Assembly (NCBI GenBank): GCA_021300125.1
Contig: JAJTHX010000108.1
Span: 1 to 7,263, forward strand
Direction: 5' to 3'
Source: Betaproteobacteria bacterium
Lineage (GTDB): Bacteria > Pseudomonadota > Gammaproteobacteria > Burkholderiales > SG8-41
DNA length: 7,263 nucleotides
Position numbers and translations under genes: made by a program. A model generated the notes under the pieces. The model saw nothing but the letters and a program-made list of their open reading frames with translations, ran no database searches and was not told the origin of the DNA. Positions 1 through 5,402 of this stretch are shown piece after piece (the first letter of the stretch is position 1; the number at the start of each line of letters is the position of its first letter).

Positions 1-273
1 GATGGTGTAACCGTCCGGATTGGCGCCGGCGGCAATGGCGGTGCCGAGAGTGCCCTGCGCGCCGCCGCGGTTGTCGATCAGGATCTGCTGGCCGAGCTCG
101 GCGGTCAGTGCAGGCTGCATGATGCGCGACACCAGGTCGGTGCCGCCGCCGGGCGGGAAGGGCACGATCAGGCGGATCGGCTTGTTCGGATAGGCGCCGC
201 CGCTTTGGGCGGCCAGCACGGGGATACTCAGCGCGAGGCCGAGACTCAGGGATAGCAGTGCGACGGATTTCAT
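1..273 (-). CDS. Bug/TctC-family tripartite tricarboxylate transporter substrate-binding protein, N-terminal part
   Basis: This is the first 91 codons of a periplasmic solute-binding protein; the rest lies beyond the left edge. Residues 1-22 form a Sec signal peptide: Lys at position 2, then a Leu/Ala/Ser-rich core ending VLAA, with likely cleavage after Ala21 or Ala22. The mature start shows the family pattern YPNKPIRLIVPFPPGGGTD (28-46), then an IDNRGGAQGTLGTA stretch and the NPDGYT motif near the edge. Proteins of this family bind carboxylates or similar small organic acids, sometimes for a TctAB membrane partner; no partner gene is visible and the ligand cannot be predicted. The ATG at 273 is preceded by GAGGAG (280-285) at good spacing. 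The gene is divergent from the HTH-aminotransferase gene across a 264-base region. Family assignment is firm. Confidence 0.93.
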   Translation of the reverse strand, partial: MKSVALLSLSLGLALSIPVLAAQSGGAYPNKPIRLIVPFPPGGGTDLVSRIMQPALTAELGQQILIDNRGGAQGTLGTAIAAGANPDGYTI

Positions 274-398
274 CAGGGTCTCCTCGGACATTATTTTGTG
301 GGGTGCGGAATGGCGGAAACTGCGGGCCGCTGAATGGCGGCTGACGGGTGCAAACTTATCACGAGTCGCTGTACAGCCCAAGTCAGGGCTGATACGAG

Positions 399-427
399 CC
401 TGAAATAATTATGCAATAAAAACAATT
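399..427 (+). repeat. AT-rich motif, copy A, shared with the region upstream of ahcY
   Basis: Read on the plus strand, this block has CCTGAAAT, then AATT, one base, then TGCAATAAAAACAATT (412-427). The same 16 bases occur on the minus strand at 5025-5010 upstream of ahcY, again preceded by AATT plus one base and, further out, by a TGAAAT element. Both copies read in the same direction toward the downstream gene (the HTH-aminotransferase here, ahcY there). It may be a regulator site or a shared promoter-upstream element; no known consensus was recognised. Confidence 0.5.
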
Positions 428-467
428 AGTTGCGCCTGTGTGGTCACGCACTCCGGCGAAGATCAGC

Positions 468-496
468 TTGTCAAAATAATTTTGTCATGATAATTT
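468..496 (+). promoter_or_regulatory. Overlapping direct and inverted repeats with probable promoter for the HTH-aminotransferase gene
   Basis: TTGTCAAAATAATTT (468-482) is followed by TTGTCATGATAATTT (482-496): two 15-base copies that agree at 13 positions and lie 14 bases apart. The first copy is also the core of a near-palindrome, with CAAAAT and ATTTTG arms around one central A (472-484) and outer TG/CA bases (469-487). A promoter can be read through it: TTGTCA (468-473) as -35 and GATAAT (489-494) as -10, with a rather short 15-base spacer. Repeats lying on the promoter look like an operator. The HTH domain encoded just downstream makes autoregulation a reasonable inference. Confidence 0.5.
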
Positions 497-537
497 AACG
501 CACCTTATTCAAATCCCCTGATCCCACGGTCCCTGCC

Positions 538-2052
538 ATGAACTGCGCCACCCGTCTTGTCGAACTGTTCGGCAGCCAGGCTGAGGTGGCGCGCCGTTTC
601 CGGCTCGACCGCGCGGTGGTCAACCACTGGATCAAGTCGGGCTATGTGCCCGCACGCTGGGCCATGGAGGTCGAGCAGGTCACCGGCGGTCAGATCGCCG
701 CCGTTGATGTGCTCAACGAAGCCACCGCGCGCAAGCCGCTGAAGCTCAAGTCGCGGCCCGACGGGGACAACGATTTCGCCAACGCTTCTGGGAGTGATTT
801 CATGGACAAGTACGCGCCGAGCAAACGCATCAACTCGTTCCACCCGCCGCAACGCACCCTGATGGGGCCCGGCCCGACGGAGATCCATCCGCGGGTGCTG
901 ACCACGATGAGCCAGCCGGCAATCGGCTACCTCGACCCGATCTTCGTCGAGATGATGGAGGAGCTGAAGGCCCTGCTGCGCTACACCTACCAGACCAAGA
1001 ATCCGCTGACCTTCCCGGTCTCCGGTCCCGGCTCGGTGGGCATGGAGTACTGCTTCGTCAATATGGTGGCCCCCGGCGACAAGGTCATCGTCTGCCGCAA
1101 CGGCGTGTTCGGCGGCCGCATGATCGAGAACGTCGAGCGTGCCGGCGGCATCCCGGTGGTGGTCGAGCACGAGTGGGGCGAGCCGGTCGATCCGCAGAAG
1201 CTGGAAGACGCGCTGAAAAAGAATCCCGACGTGCGCGTCGTGGCCTTCGTTCACGCCGAGACTTCGACCGGCGTGCTGTCCGACGCCAAGACCCTGGTCG
1301 AGATCGCGCACAAGCACGACGCGCTGACCATCGTCGATACCGTGACCTCGCTCGGCGGCTCGCCGGTGCTGGTCGATGAATGGAAAATCGACGCGGCCTA
1401 CTCGGCCAGCCAGAAATGCCTGTCCTGCACCCCGGGCCTGTCGCCGGTGACCTTCTCCGAGCGTGTGGTCGATTACGTCAAGGCGCGCAAGGACAAGATC
1501 CACTCCTGGTTCATGGACATGAACCTGCTGCTCGGTTATTGGGGCGAGACCACCCGCACCTACCACCACACCGCGCCGACCAACTCGCTGTTCGCGCTGC
1601 ACGAAGCGCTGCTGCTCATCCGCGAGGAAGGCCTGGAGAATGCCTGGGCGCGCGTCAATCGCCACCACACCGCGCTGAAGGCCGGCCTCGAGGCGATGGG
1701 GCTGAAATTCCTGGTCAAGGAGCCGTACCAGATTCCGCAGATGAACGCGGTACGCTGCCCCGAAGGCATCAACGAGGCTGAAGTGCGCAAGACCCTGCTC
1801 AACGAATTCGGCCTTGAGATTGGCGCCGGCCTCGGCCCTCTGGCCGGCAAGATCTGGCGCTTCGGCCTGATGGGCTACTCCTGCCGCCCCGACAACGTGA
1901 TGCTGTGCCTGTCGGCGCTGGGTTCGGTGATGGAAGACATGGGCTATCCGGTGCATGTCGGCGATGCCGAAGGCGCTGCGCATGCCGCTTACGCCTCAAT
2001 GCATGCCACCGCGGCGCAGGCGAAAAAGCGCAAGCCGGCCAAAGCCGCTTAA
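538..2052 (+). CDS. Fusion of an N-terminal helix-turn-helix domain with a class V alanine/serine-glyoxylate-type aminotransferase
   Basis: Residues 1-60 look like a small Cro/YdaS-type DNA-binding domain: SQAEVARRF as the second helix, DRAVVNHWIKSG as the recognition helix, then VPARWAMEVEQVTGG. A polar linker (about 61-88) leads into a complete PLP fold-type I, class V aminotransferase. Visible there are MGPGPTEIHPRVL (109-121), Asp267 in VDTVTSLGG, the PLP lysine Lys293 in SASQKCLSCTPG, YHHTAPTNS (342-350), GLGPLAGK and Arg440, which aligns with the carboxylate-binding Arg of human alanine-glyoxylate aminotransferase. The enzyme part alone is about 416 residues, near the family's usual 390-410; the extra length is the HTH plus an Ala/Lys-rich tail. 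The expected reaction is transfer of an amino group from alanine or serine to glyoxylate, giving glycine; donor choice is not readable. ATG 538 is the only start available after an in-frame stop at 496, but it lacks a clear Shine-Dalgarno, whereas Met89 (802) has one. Aminotransferase confidence is high; the translated fusion is likely but unproven. Confidence 0.88.
   Translation: MNCATRLVELFGSQAEVARRFRLDRAVVNHWIKSGYVPARWAMEVEQVTGGQIAAVDVLNEATARKPLKLKSRPDGDNDFANASGSDFMDKYAPSKRINSFHPPQRTLMGPGPTEIHPRVLTTMSQPAIGYLDPIFVEMMEELKALLRYTYQTKNPLTFPVSGPGSVGMEYCFVNMVAPGDKVIVCRNGVFGGRMIENVERAGGIPVVVEHEWGEPVDPQKLEDALKKNPDVRVVAFVHAETSTGVLSDAKTLVEIAHKHDALTIVDTVTSLGGSPVLVDEWKIDAAYSASQKCLSCTPGLSPVTFSERVVDYVKARKDKIHSWFMDMNLLLGYWGETTRTYHHTAPTNSLFALHEALLLIREEGLENAWARVNRHHTALKAGLEAMGLKFLVKEPYQIPQMNAVRCPEGINEAEVRKTLLNEFGLEIGAGLGPLAGKIWRFGLMGYSCRPDNVMLCLSALGSVMEDMGYPVHVGDAEGAAHAAYASMHATAAQAKKRKPAKAA
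790..804 (+). promoter_or_regulatory. Internal ribosome binding site and alternative start (Met89) for the aminotransferase alone
   Basis: GGGAG at 790-794 lies seven bases before an in-frame ATG at 802. That start would give an HTH-free enzyme of 416 residues beginning MDKYAPSKRINSF. The annotated ATG at 538 has no comparable purine-rich site. Either the true start is 802, with the upstream frame a fused or relic HTH, or both forms are made from one mRNA. The unbroken frame and convincing HTH pattern from 538 argue that the upstream part is, or recently was, coding. Confidence 0.5.
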
Positions 2053-2106
2053 GTCAGCGATACCAAGTCAGTCAGCAATACCAAGCAAGCCAGCAAGACA
2101 AGGCCC
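2053..2106 (+). repeat. Short tandem repeat, 18-base period, directly after the stop codon
   Basis: GTCAGCGATACCAAG (2053), GTCAGCAATACCAAG (2071) and a decayed GCCAGCAAGACAAGG (2089) repeat every 18 bases, starting at the base after the TAA. Copies 1 and 2 differ at one of 15 positions; copy 3 is diverged. It sits in the 3' untranslated region ahead of the terminator. The period is a multiple of three, so the array could be old C-terminal coding sequence or simple slippage. Confidence 0.6.
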
Positions 2107-2146
2107 GCCCGGTTCCCGGCGCACGGCATCCTCTGGAGGAGGTTAA

Positions 2147-2179
2147 AGCCGGCCGCGGTCAGCGGCCGGCTGTTTTTTT
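2147..2179 (+). terminator. Rho-independent terminator of the HTH-aminotransferase gene
   Basis: AGCCGGCCGC (2147-2156) pairs perfectly with GCGGCCGGCT (2162-2171) around the loop GGTCA. A run of seven T (2173-2179) follows after one G. A ten-pair GC-rich stem plus a T run is a textbook intrinsic terminator for plus-strand transcription. Confidence 0.93.
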
Positions 2180-2363
2180 GCAAGCGCTCCGGCTAAGTCT
2201 TGCGGCGGATTCAAGCACGAAGTGCAACGCGGTTAAATGATTGCATACTGATCTGATGGGGGTCTTCCAGTTCAAGCGCTTCCTGTGACCTGCACCCCGC
2301 CAAGGCACCCCACCGGCAGCAGAAAGGGGCAGGAGTAAAGGATTTACGAACCTGGCCTTGTCG
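2180..2363. other. Intergenic stretch with no recognised gene
   Basis: This lies between the plus-strand terminator and the metF-side terminator. Only short ORFs without family resemblance or convincing ribosome sites are present. Minor repeats (two AAGCGCT elements near 2182 and 2275, two GCACCCC elements near 2291 and 2304) were seen but suggest no function. No tRNA or known RNA motif was recognised. Confidence 0.5.
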
Positions 2364-2390
2364 AGAAAACCTGCCCGGATGAAGGCAGGT
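2364..2390 (-). terminator. Probable intrinsic terminator of the ahcY-metF operon
   Basis: On the minus strand ACCTGCC (2390-2384) pairs with GGCAGGT (2375-2369) around an eight-base loop, and the second arm runs into TTTTCT. The stem is seven pairs and the T run is short, so it is of moderate strength. It lies 36 bases beyond the metF stop codon, the expected place for operon termination. Confidence 0.7.
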
Positions 2391-2425
2391 CATTCAGGCC
2401 AATTCCCGATGACTGCTGAAGGTGC

Positions 2426-3271
2426 TTAAAGCCCGAGCCGCTGCCAGATGCTACGGGTAAGCTCGGCCTGGTTCATCGTATAAAAGTGAAGGCCCGGCGC
2501 ACCTGCAGCGAGCAGCCGCTCGCACAGCGCGGTGACCACATCCAGGCCGAAGGCGCGGATGGATTCGCTGTCGTCGCCATAGCCTTCCAGCTTCTTGCGC
2601 ATCCAGCGCGGGATTTCCGCTCCGCAGGCATCGGAGAAGCGCGCGAGCTGGGAGAATTTCCCGATCGGCATGATGCCCGGCACGATGGGGATGCTGATGC
2701 CCATCGCTTCGCACTGCTCAACAAAATGAAAATAGCAGTCGGCGTTGTAGAAGTACTGGGTGATCGCCGAATCGGCGCCCGCTTCGACCTTGCGCCTGAA
2801 GTTTTGCAGGTCGTCGCGCGCGCTTTTCGCCTGCGGGTGATACTCGGGATAGGCGGCCACCTCGACGTGGAAGTGGTCGCCGAACTCGCCGCGGATGAAA
2901 GCCACCAGCTCGTTGGCGTAGTGGAATTCGCCCGAGGTCGCGGTGCCTGACGGCAGGTCTCCGCGCAGGGCCACCAGGTGGCGGATACCCTGCTCCCGAT
3001 AGCCCGCGAGAATGTCGCGGATTTCATCGCGCGAGGAGCCGATGCAGGAGATGTGCGGCGCAGCCGCATACCCGGCAGTGCGCAGGTCGAGCACCGCGCG
3101 CAGCGTGCGTTCGCGCGTGGAGCCCCCGGCGCCGTAGGTCACCGAGAAGAACTTCGGCTTCAGTTCAGCAAGCTGCCGCGCTGTGGTAGCGAGCTTGGCC
3201 AGGCCCTCCGGCGTGTTCGGCGGGAAGAGTTCGAAGCTGAAGCTGCGGGCGTGCTGGGTCTGGGATTTCAT
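2426..3271 (-). CDS. metF: 5,10-methylenetetrahydrofolate reductase
   Basis: MetF reduces 5,10-methylene-THF to 5-methyl-THF using FAD and NADH in the cytoplasm, supplying the methyl group for methionine synthase. The 281-residue product is a single TIM-barrel domain of the usual bacterial length. Visible signatures are SFELFPP with catalytic Glu14 (Glu28 in the E. coli enzyme), FFSVTYGAGGSTRERT (41-56), HISCIGS (73-79), LRGDLP with Asp105 (Asp120 in E. coli), AAYPEYHPQA (139-148), ITQYFYNAD with Gln172, PGIMPI (198-203) and the terminal LHFYTMN. Nothing essential seems missing. It is the second gene after ahcY, 47 bases downstream with no terminator between, so it should share the riboswitch-controlled transcript. 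The start is the only usable ATG; a short AAGG (3275-3278) lies just three bases before it, and a strong hairpin abuts that site. Confidence 0.97.
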   Translation of the reverse strand: MKSQTQHARSFSFELFPPNTPEGLAKLATTARQLAELKPKFFSVTYGAGGSTRERTLRAVLDLRTAGYAAAPHISCIGSSRDEIRDILAGYREQGIRHLVALRGDLPSGTATSGEFHYANELVAFIRGEFGDHFHVEVAAYPEYHPQAKSARDDLQNFRRKVEAGADSAITQYFYNADCYFHFVEQCEAMGISIPIVPGIMPIGKFSQLARFSDACGAEIPRWMRKKLEGYGDDSESIRAFGLDVVTALCERLLAAGAPGLHFYTMNQAELTRSIWQRLGL

Positions 3272-3274
3272 GGG

Positions 3275-3312
3275 CCTTGCGCCGGCACTGCACGGGGCAG
3301 CGTCGCCGGCGC
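3275..3312 (-). promoter_or_regulatory. Intercistronic hairpin between ahcY and metF abutting the metF ribosome site
   Basis: The 47-base spacer is largely a nested inverted repeat: outer arms GCGCCGGC (3279-3286) and GCCGGCGC (3305-3312), inner arms CTGC (3288-3291) and GCAG (3297-3300). On the mRNA the stem ends immediately before AAGGCCCATG, the metF start region. No T run follows, so it is not an intrinsic terminator. It could stabilise the upstream ahcY message or tune metF translation; this role is inference. Confidence 0.6.
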
Positions 3313-3318
3313 CTCCGG

Positions 3319-4722
3319 TCAGTAGCGGTAGTGTTCCGGCTTGTACGGGCCGTCCACCGGCATGTGCAGATACTCGGCCTGTTTCTCGTTGAGCACAGTC
3401 AGCTCCACGCCCAGTTTCTTCAGGTGCAGGCGCGCGACTTTCTCGTCGAGGTGCTTCGGCAGCACGTAGACCTTGTTCTGGTACTTCGAGCCCTGGGTGT
3501 AGAGCTCAAGCTGGGCCAGGGTCTGGTTGGTGAAAGAGCTGGACATCACGAACGATGGATGACCGGTGCCGCAGCCGAGGTTCACCAGGCGACCTTCGGC
3601 AAGGATGATCAGCCTCTTGCCGTCGGGGAAGATCACATGGTCGACCTGGGGCTTGATGTTCTCCCTCGTGTACTGCTTCAACTGGGCGATCTCGATTTCC
3701 GAGTCGAAGTGGCCGATGTTGCAGACGATGGCGTTGTTTTTCATCCGCTTCATGTGCTCGTGGTTGATCACACCGAGGTTGCCGGTGGCGGTGACGAAGA
3801 TGTCGGCCTTGTCGGCTGCGTAGTCCATGGTCACCACGCGGAACCCCTCCATCGCCGCCTGCAGCGCGCAGATCGGGTCGACCTCGGTCACCCAGACCTG
3901 GGCGGAGAGCGCGCGCAGCGCTTCCGCGCTGCCCTTGCCCACATCGCCAAAACCGCAGACCACGGCGATCTTGCCGGCGACCATGACGTCGGTGGCGCGC
4001 TTGATCGCATCGACCAGCGACTCGCGGCAGCCGTAGAGGTTGTCGAACTTCGACTTGGTGACCGAATCGTTGACGTTGATGGCTGGGAAGGGCAGGCGGC
4101 CTTCCTTCTCCATCTGGTACAGGCGATGCACGCCGGTGGTGGTTTCTTCGGTCACGCCGCGGATGTTCTTCTCGATGTTCGAGTAGTAGCCAGGCTGTTC
4201 CTTCAGGCGCTTTCGCATTGCCGCGAACAGCACATGCTCTTCCTCGTTCGTGCCTTCCGGCGGGAGCGTCTTGTTGCGCTCGTGCTGCGCGCCCAGCGTC
4301 ACCAGCAGCGTGGCGTCGCCGCCGTCGTCGAGGATCATGTTCGGCGTGCCGCCGTCATGCCACTCGAGGATCTTGTGGGTGTACTCCCAGTAGTCCTCCA
4401 GCGTTTCGCCCTTGTAGGCGAACACGGGGATGCCGGCGGCGGCGATGGCGGCGGCAGCGTGGTCCTGGGTCGAGAAAATGTTGCACGAAGCCCAGCGGAT
4501 TTCGGCGCCGAGGTCAGCCAGCGTCTCGATCAGCACCGCGGTCTGGATGGTCATGTGCAGCGACCCGGCAATACGGGCGCCTTTCAGCGGCTTCTTGCCC
4601 TTGTATTCCTCGCGGATGGCCATCAGGCCGGGCATTTCGGTCTCGGCGATGGCGATTTCCTTGCGTCCGAATTCGGCCTGGGTGATATCGGCGACCTTGT
4701 AGTCGGCGGCTTTGGCGTTCAT
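3319..4722 (-). CDS. ahcY: Adenosylhomocysteinase (S-adenosylhomocysteine hydrolase)
   Basis: AhcY splits S-adenosylhomocysteine into adenosine and homocysteine with bound NAD+, relieving product inhibition of methyltransferases. The 467-residue length fits the bacterial form. Expected residues are visible: His56 in SLHMTIQTA, Asp133 in ILDDGGDAT, Glu193 in [13 protein letters not shown], Lys223/Asp227/Asn228 in [12 protein letters not shown], the NAD-binding GFGDVGKG (257-264), His338 in CNIGHFD, His388 in [12 protein letters not shown], and the terminal KPEHYRY whose Lys and Tyr reach the NAD of the partner subunit. The ATG at 4722 is set by AGGAG (4735-4731) eight bases before it. It leads the ahcY-metF operon and is preceded by two SAH riboswitches, so its own substrate should control it. 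The identification is essentially certain. Confidence 0.98.
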   Translation of the reverse strand: MNAKAADYKVADITQAEFGRKEIAIAETEMPGLMAIREEYKGKKPLKGARIAGSLHMTIQTAVLIETLADLGAEIRWASCNIFSTQDHAAAAIAAAGIPVFAYKGETLEDYWEYTHKILEWHDGGTPNMILDDGGDATLLVTLGAQHERNKTLPPEGTNEEEHVLFAAMRKRLKEQPGYYSNIEKNIRGVTEETTTGVHRLYQMEKEGRLPFPAINVNDSVTKSKFDNLYGCRESLVDAIKRATDVMVAGKIAVVCGFGDVGKGSAEALRALSAQVWVTEVDPICALQAAMEGFRVVTMDYAADKADIFVTATGNLGVINHEHMKRMKNNAIVCNIGHFDSEIEIAQLKQYTRENIKPQVDHVIFPDGKRLIILAEGRLVNLGCGTGHPSFVMSSSFTNQTLAQLELYTQGSKYQNKVYVLPKHLDEKVARLHLKKLGVELTVLNEKQAEYLHMPVDGPYKPEHYRY

Positions 4723-4747
4723 CTGTGCAGCTCCTGGATGTTGTAAT

Positions 4748-4822
4748 GGGCGCCGTTACCGGCATCGCCTCCCGAGCCTGGCCGTCGCGGAATCTCCGCG
4801 CGGTCGCAGCGCCCCTCGGGGG
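4748..4822 (-). ncRNA. SAH riboswitch, second (gene-proximal) aptamer
   Basis: Read on the minus strand, this matches the SAH riboswitch pattern. The P1 stem is CCCGAG (4820-4815) with CTCGGG (4776-4771). Within it are GGGCGCTGCGACC, an inner hairpin CGCGG-agatt-CCGCG, and GGCCAGG before the closing P1 strand. AACGGCGCCC ends the element, and GGGCG (4814-4810) can pair with CGCCC (4752-4748) as the pseudoknot. A small linker hairpin GCCG-GTAA-CGGC (4763-4752) precedes that strand. Compared with the first aptamer the pseudoknot reads GGGCG/CGCCC instead of GAGCG/CGCTC, so both strands changed together, which is strong evidence for a kept structure. Its 3' end lies 12 bases before the ahcY Shine-Dalgarno (4735-4731) and no terminator follows, which suggests control of translation or a purely additive role. 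Confidence 0.92.
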
Positions 4823-4846
4823 CATGCATTCACATTGCGATGCTGC

Positions 4847-4883
4847 AAAAGAAAAGCGCCCGCACCGTGTCCGGTGCGAGCGC
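4847..4883 (-). terminator. Riboswitch-linked intrinsic terminator between the two SAH aptamers
   Basis: On the minus strand GCGCTCGCACCG (4883-4872) pairs with CGGTGCGGGCGC (4867-4856) around a four-base loop, twelve pairs with one G-U, followed by TTTTCTTTT (4855-4847). The first arm contains GCGCTC, which includes the 3' pseudoknot strand of the first aptamer. SAH binding and terminator folding should therefore exclude each other: without SAH the transcript stops here, with SAH it reads through. This fits the known behaviour of SAH riboswitches as activators. Confidence 0.88.
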
Positions 4884-4951
4884 CGTTGATTCTTGCTGAG
4901 CCTGGCCGGTGAGGGATTCGCAAATCCGCCGGTCGCAACGCTCCTCAGCGG
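4878..4951 (-). ncRNA. SAH riboswitch, first (promoter-proximal) aptamer
   Basis: This is a full match to the SAH riboswitch. P1 is GCTGAG (4949-4944) with CTCAGC (4900-4895). The conserved GAGGAGCGTTGCGACC follows, then an inner stem with GGATT-tgcg-AATCC and flanking CCGG/CCGG, then GGCCAGGCTC. The end is AACGGCGCTC (4887-4878), whose CGCTC pairs with GAGCG (4943-4939) to form the pseudoknot. The aptamer begins almost at the predicted transcription start, and its last strand is shared with the terminator just downstream. The class is known to bind S-adenosylhomocysteine and raise expression of ahcY and methionine-cycle genes, which is exactly the gene order here. Confidence 0.95.
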
Positions 4952-4956
4952 GGCGG

Positions 4957-4985
4957 ATTATAGCCGATGCCTGCGGTTCTGGCTC
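4957..4985 (-). promoter_or_regulatory. Sigma-70 type promoter of the ahcY-metF operon
   Basis: A perfect TATAAT (-10) lies at 4962-4957 on the minus strand. With a 17-base spacer the -35 position (4985-4980) reads GAGCCA, only a half match to TTGACA, so an activator or the AT-rich block upstream (4991-5042) may help. Transcription would begin about 4950, placing the first base of the message at the first riboswitch stem. Confidence 0.75.
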
Positions 4986-5009
4986 CGGGGGATAGGGATA
5001 ATCATAAGC

Positions 5010-5045
5010 AATTGTTTTTATTGCAGAATTTAATAAATTTCAAGG
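5010..5045 (-). repeat. AT-rich motif, copy B, upstream of the ahcY promoter
   Basis: On the minus strand this reads CCTTGAAAT, a short AT spacer, AATT, one base, then TGCAATAAAAACAATT (5025-5010). The last 16 bases are identical to 412-427, and the flanking CCT, GAAAT and AATT elements are also shared, with seven extra bases between them. It lies about 60-95 bases before the predicted ahcY start point, within the range of an activator site or AT-rich upstream element. Confidence 0.5.
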
Positions 5046-5122
5046 CCGGGGTTTGGATTGTGCCGGCGCCACGCCCCTGTCAGCTGGCTTGCCTGGGGCG
5101 ACGAGTGACTGGCCGCATCGCT

Positions 5123-5227
5123 TCAGGTCGCATCCTGCAGGAAAACTGCAGGGCTGACGCCGAAACGTTTGCCCAGTTTCACCGCCAGGCCGCGGCTGAC
5201 CTGACGCTTGCCGCCAAAAAATCGCAT
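5123..5227 (-). pseudogene. C-terminal remnant of an HTH (XRE/HigA-antitoxin-like) regulator
   Basis: The minus strand encodes a 34-residue tail, MRFFGGKRQVSRGLAVKLG then KRFGVSPAVFLQDAT and a stop. It resembles the end of XRE-type regulators and HigA-like antitoxins: end of the recognition helix, GKR turn, then helices with A-KLGKRFGVSP-VFL. Upstream, where the first HTH helices should be, the same frame is Gly/Pro-rich and looks non-coding (GRPLTGPLPVGPG). No other frame restores the missing part, and no ribosome site precedes the internal ATG. It is most likely the remains of a broken gene; a chance match cannot be excluded for such a short stretch. Confidence 0.42.
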
Positions 5228-5362
5228 TGTGCGATATCCGGAAATGGCCGGCCGGTGGCCCGGGCCCACCGGCAATGGGCCTGTCAAAGGCCGCCCCAGC
5301 CCCATCACCGGCCCAAACCCGCAACCCCGGTAACCCCGTGGCTCCGGAATCGGATCAGACAC
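5228..5362. other. GC-rich intergenic stretch with one strong palindrome
   Basis: No gene was recognised here. GCCGGTGG (5251-5258) and CCACCGGC (5266-5273) form perfect eight-base arms around a seven-base centre; no T run follows on either strand. Together with the HTH remnant beside it, the stretch looks like decayed sequence between ahcY and the membrane-protein gene. Confidence 0.4.
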
Positions 5363-5390
5363 TATAAAACCATAAACAAGTATCTGTTTA
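5363..5390 (+). promoter_or_regulatory. Possible promoter and operator palindrome of the membrane-protein gene
   Basis: TATAAA (5363-5368) could be a -10 element, although no good -35 is seen. Directly downstream, TAAACA (5373-5378) and TGTTTA (5385-5390) form perfect six-base arms around six bases, an operator-like dyad about 12 bases before the first ATG. A protein bound there could block transcription or translation starts. Confidence 0.35.
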
Positions 5391-5402
5391 GAATGATATT
5401 TC

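Noticed and set aside
370..391. CAGCCC/GGGCTG hairpin in the divergent promoter region, considered as an attenuator for the binding-protein gene
   Set aside because: The stem is only six pairs, has no T run and no leader peptide, so it is not convincing.
505..1983. A 492-codon minus-strand open frame opposite the HTH-aminotransferase gene
   Set aside because: It is rich in His, Arg, Gly and Asp as expected for the antisense of a GC-rich gene, shows no family motif, and the plus strand encodes a clear aminotransferase.
2211..2393. A 60-codon minus-strand frame downstream of metF
   Set aside because: It overlaps the metF terminator hairpin, with no ribosome site or family resemblance.
3277..4746. 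A 489-codon plus-strand open frame opposite ahcY
   Set aside because: The minus strand encodes a full AhcY with all catalytic motifs; the plus frame has the Val/Leu/His/Gly-rich make-up of an antisense shadow and runs into the riboswitch leader.
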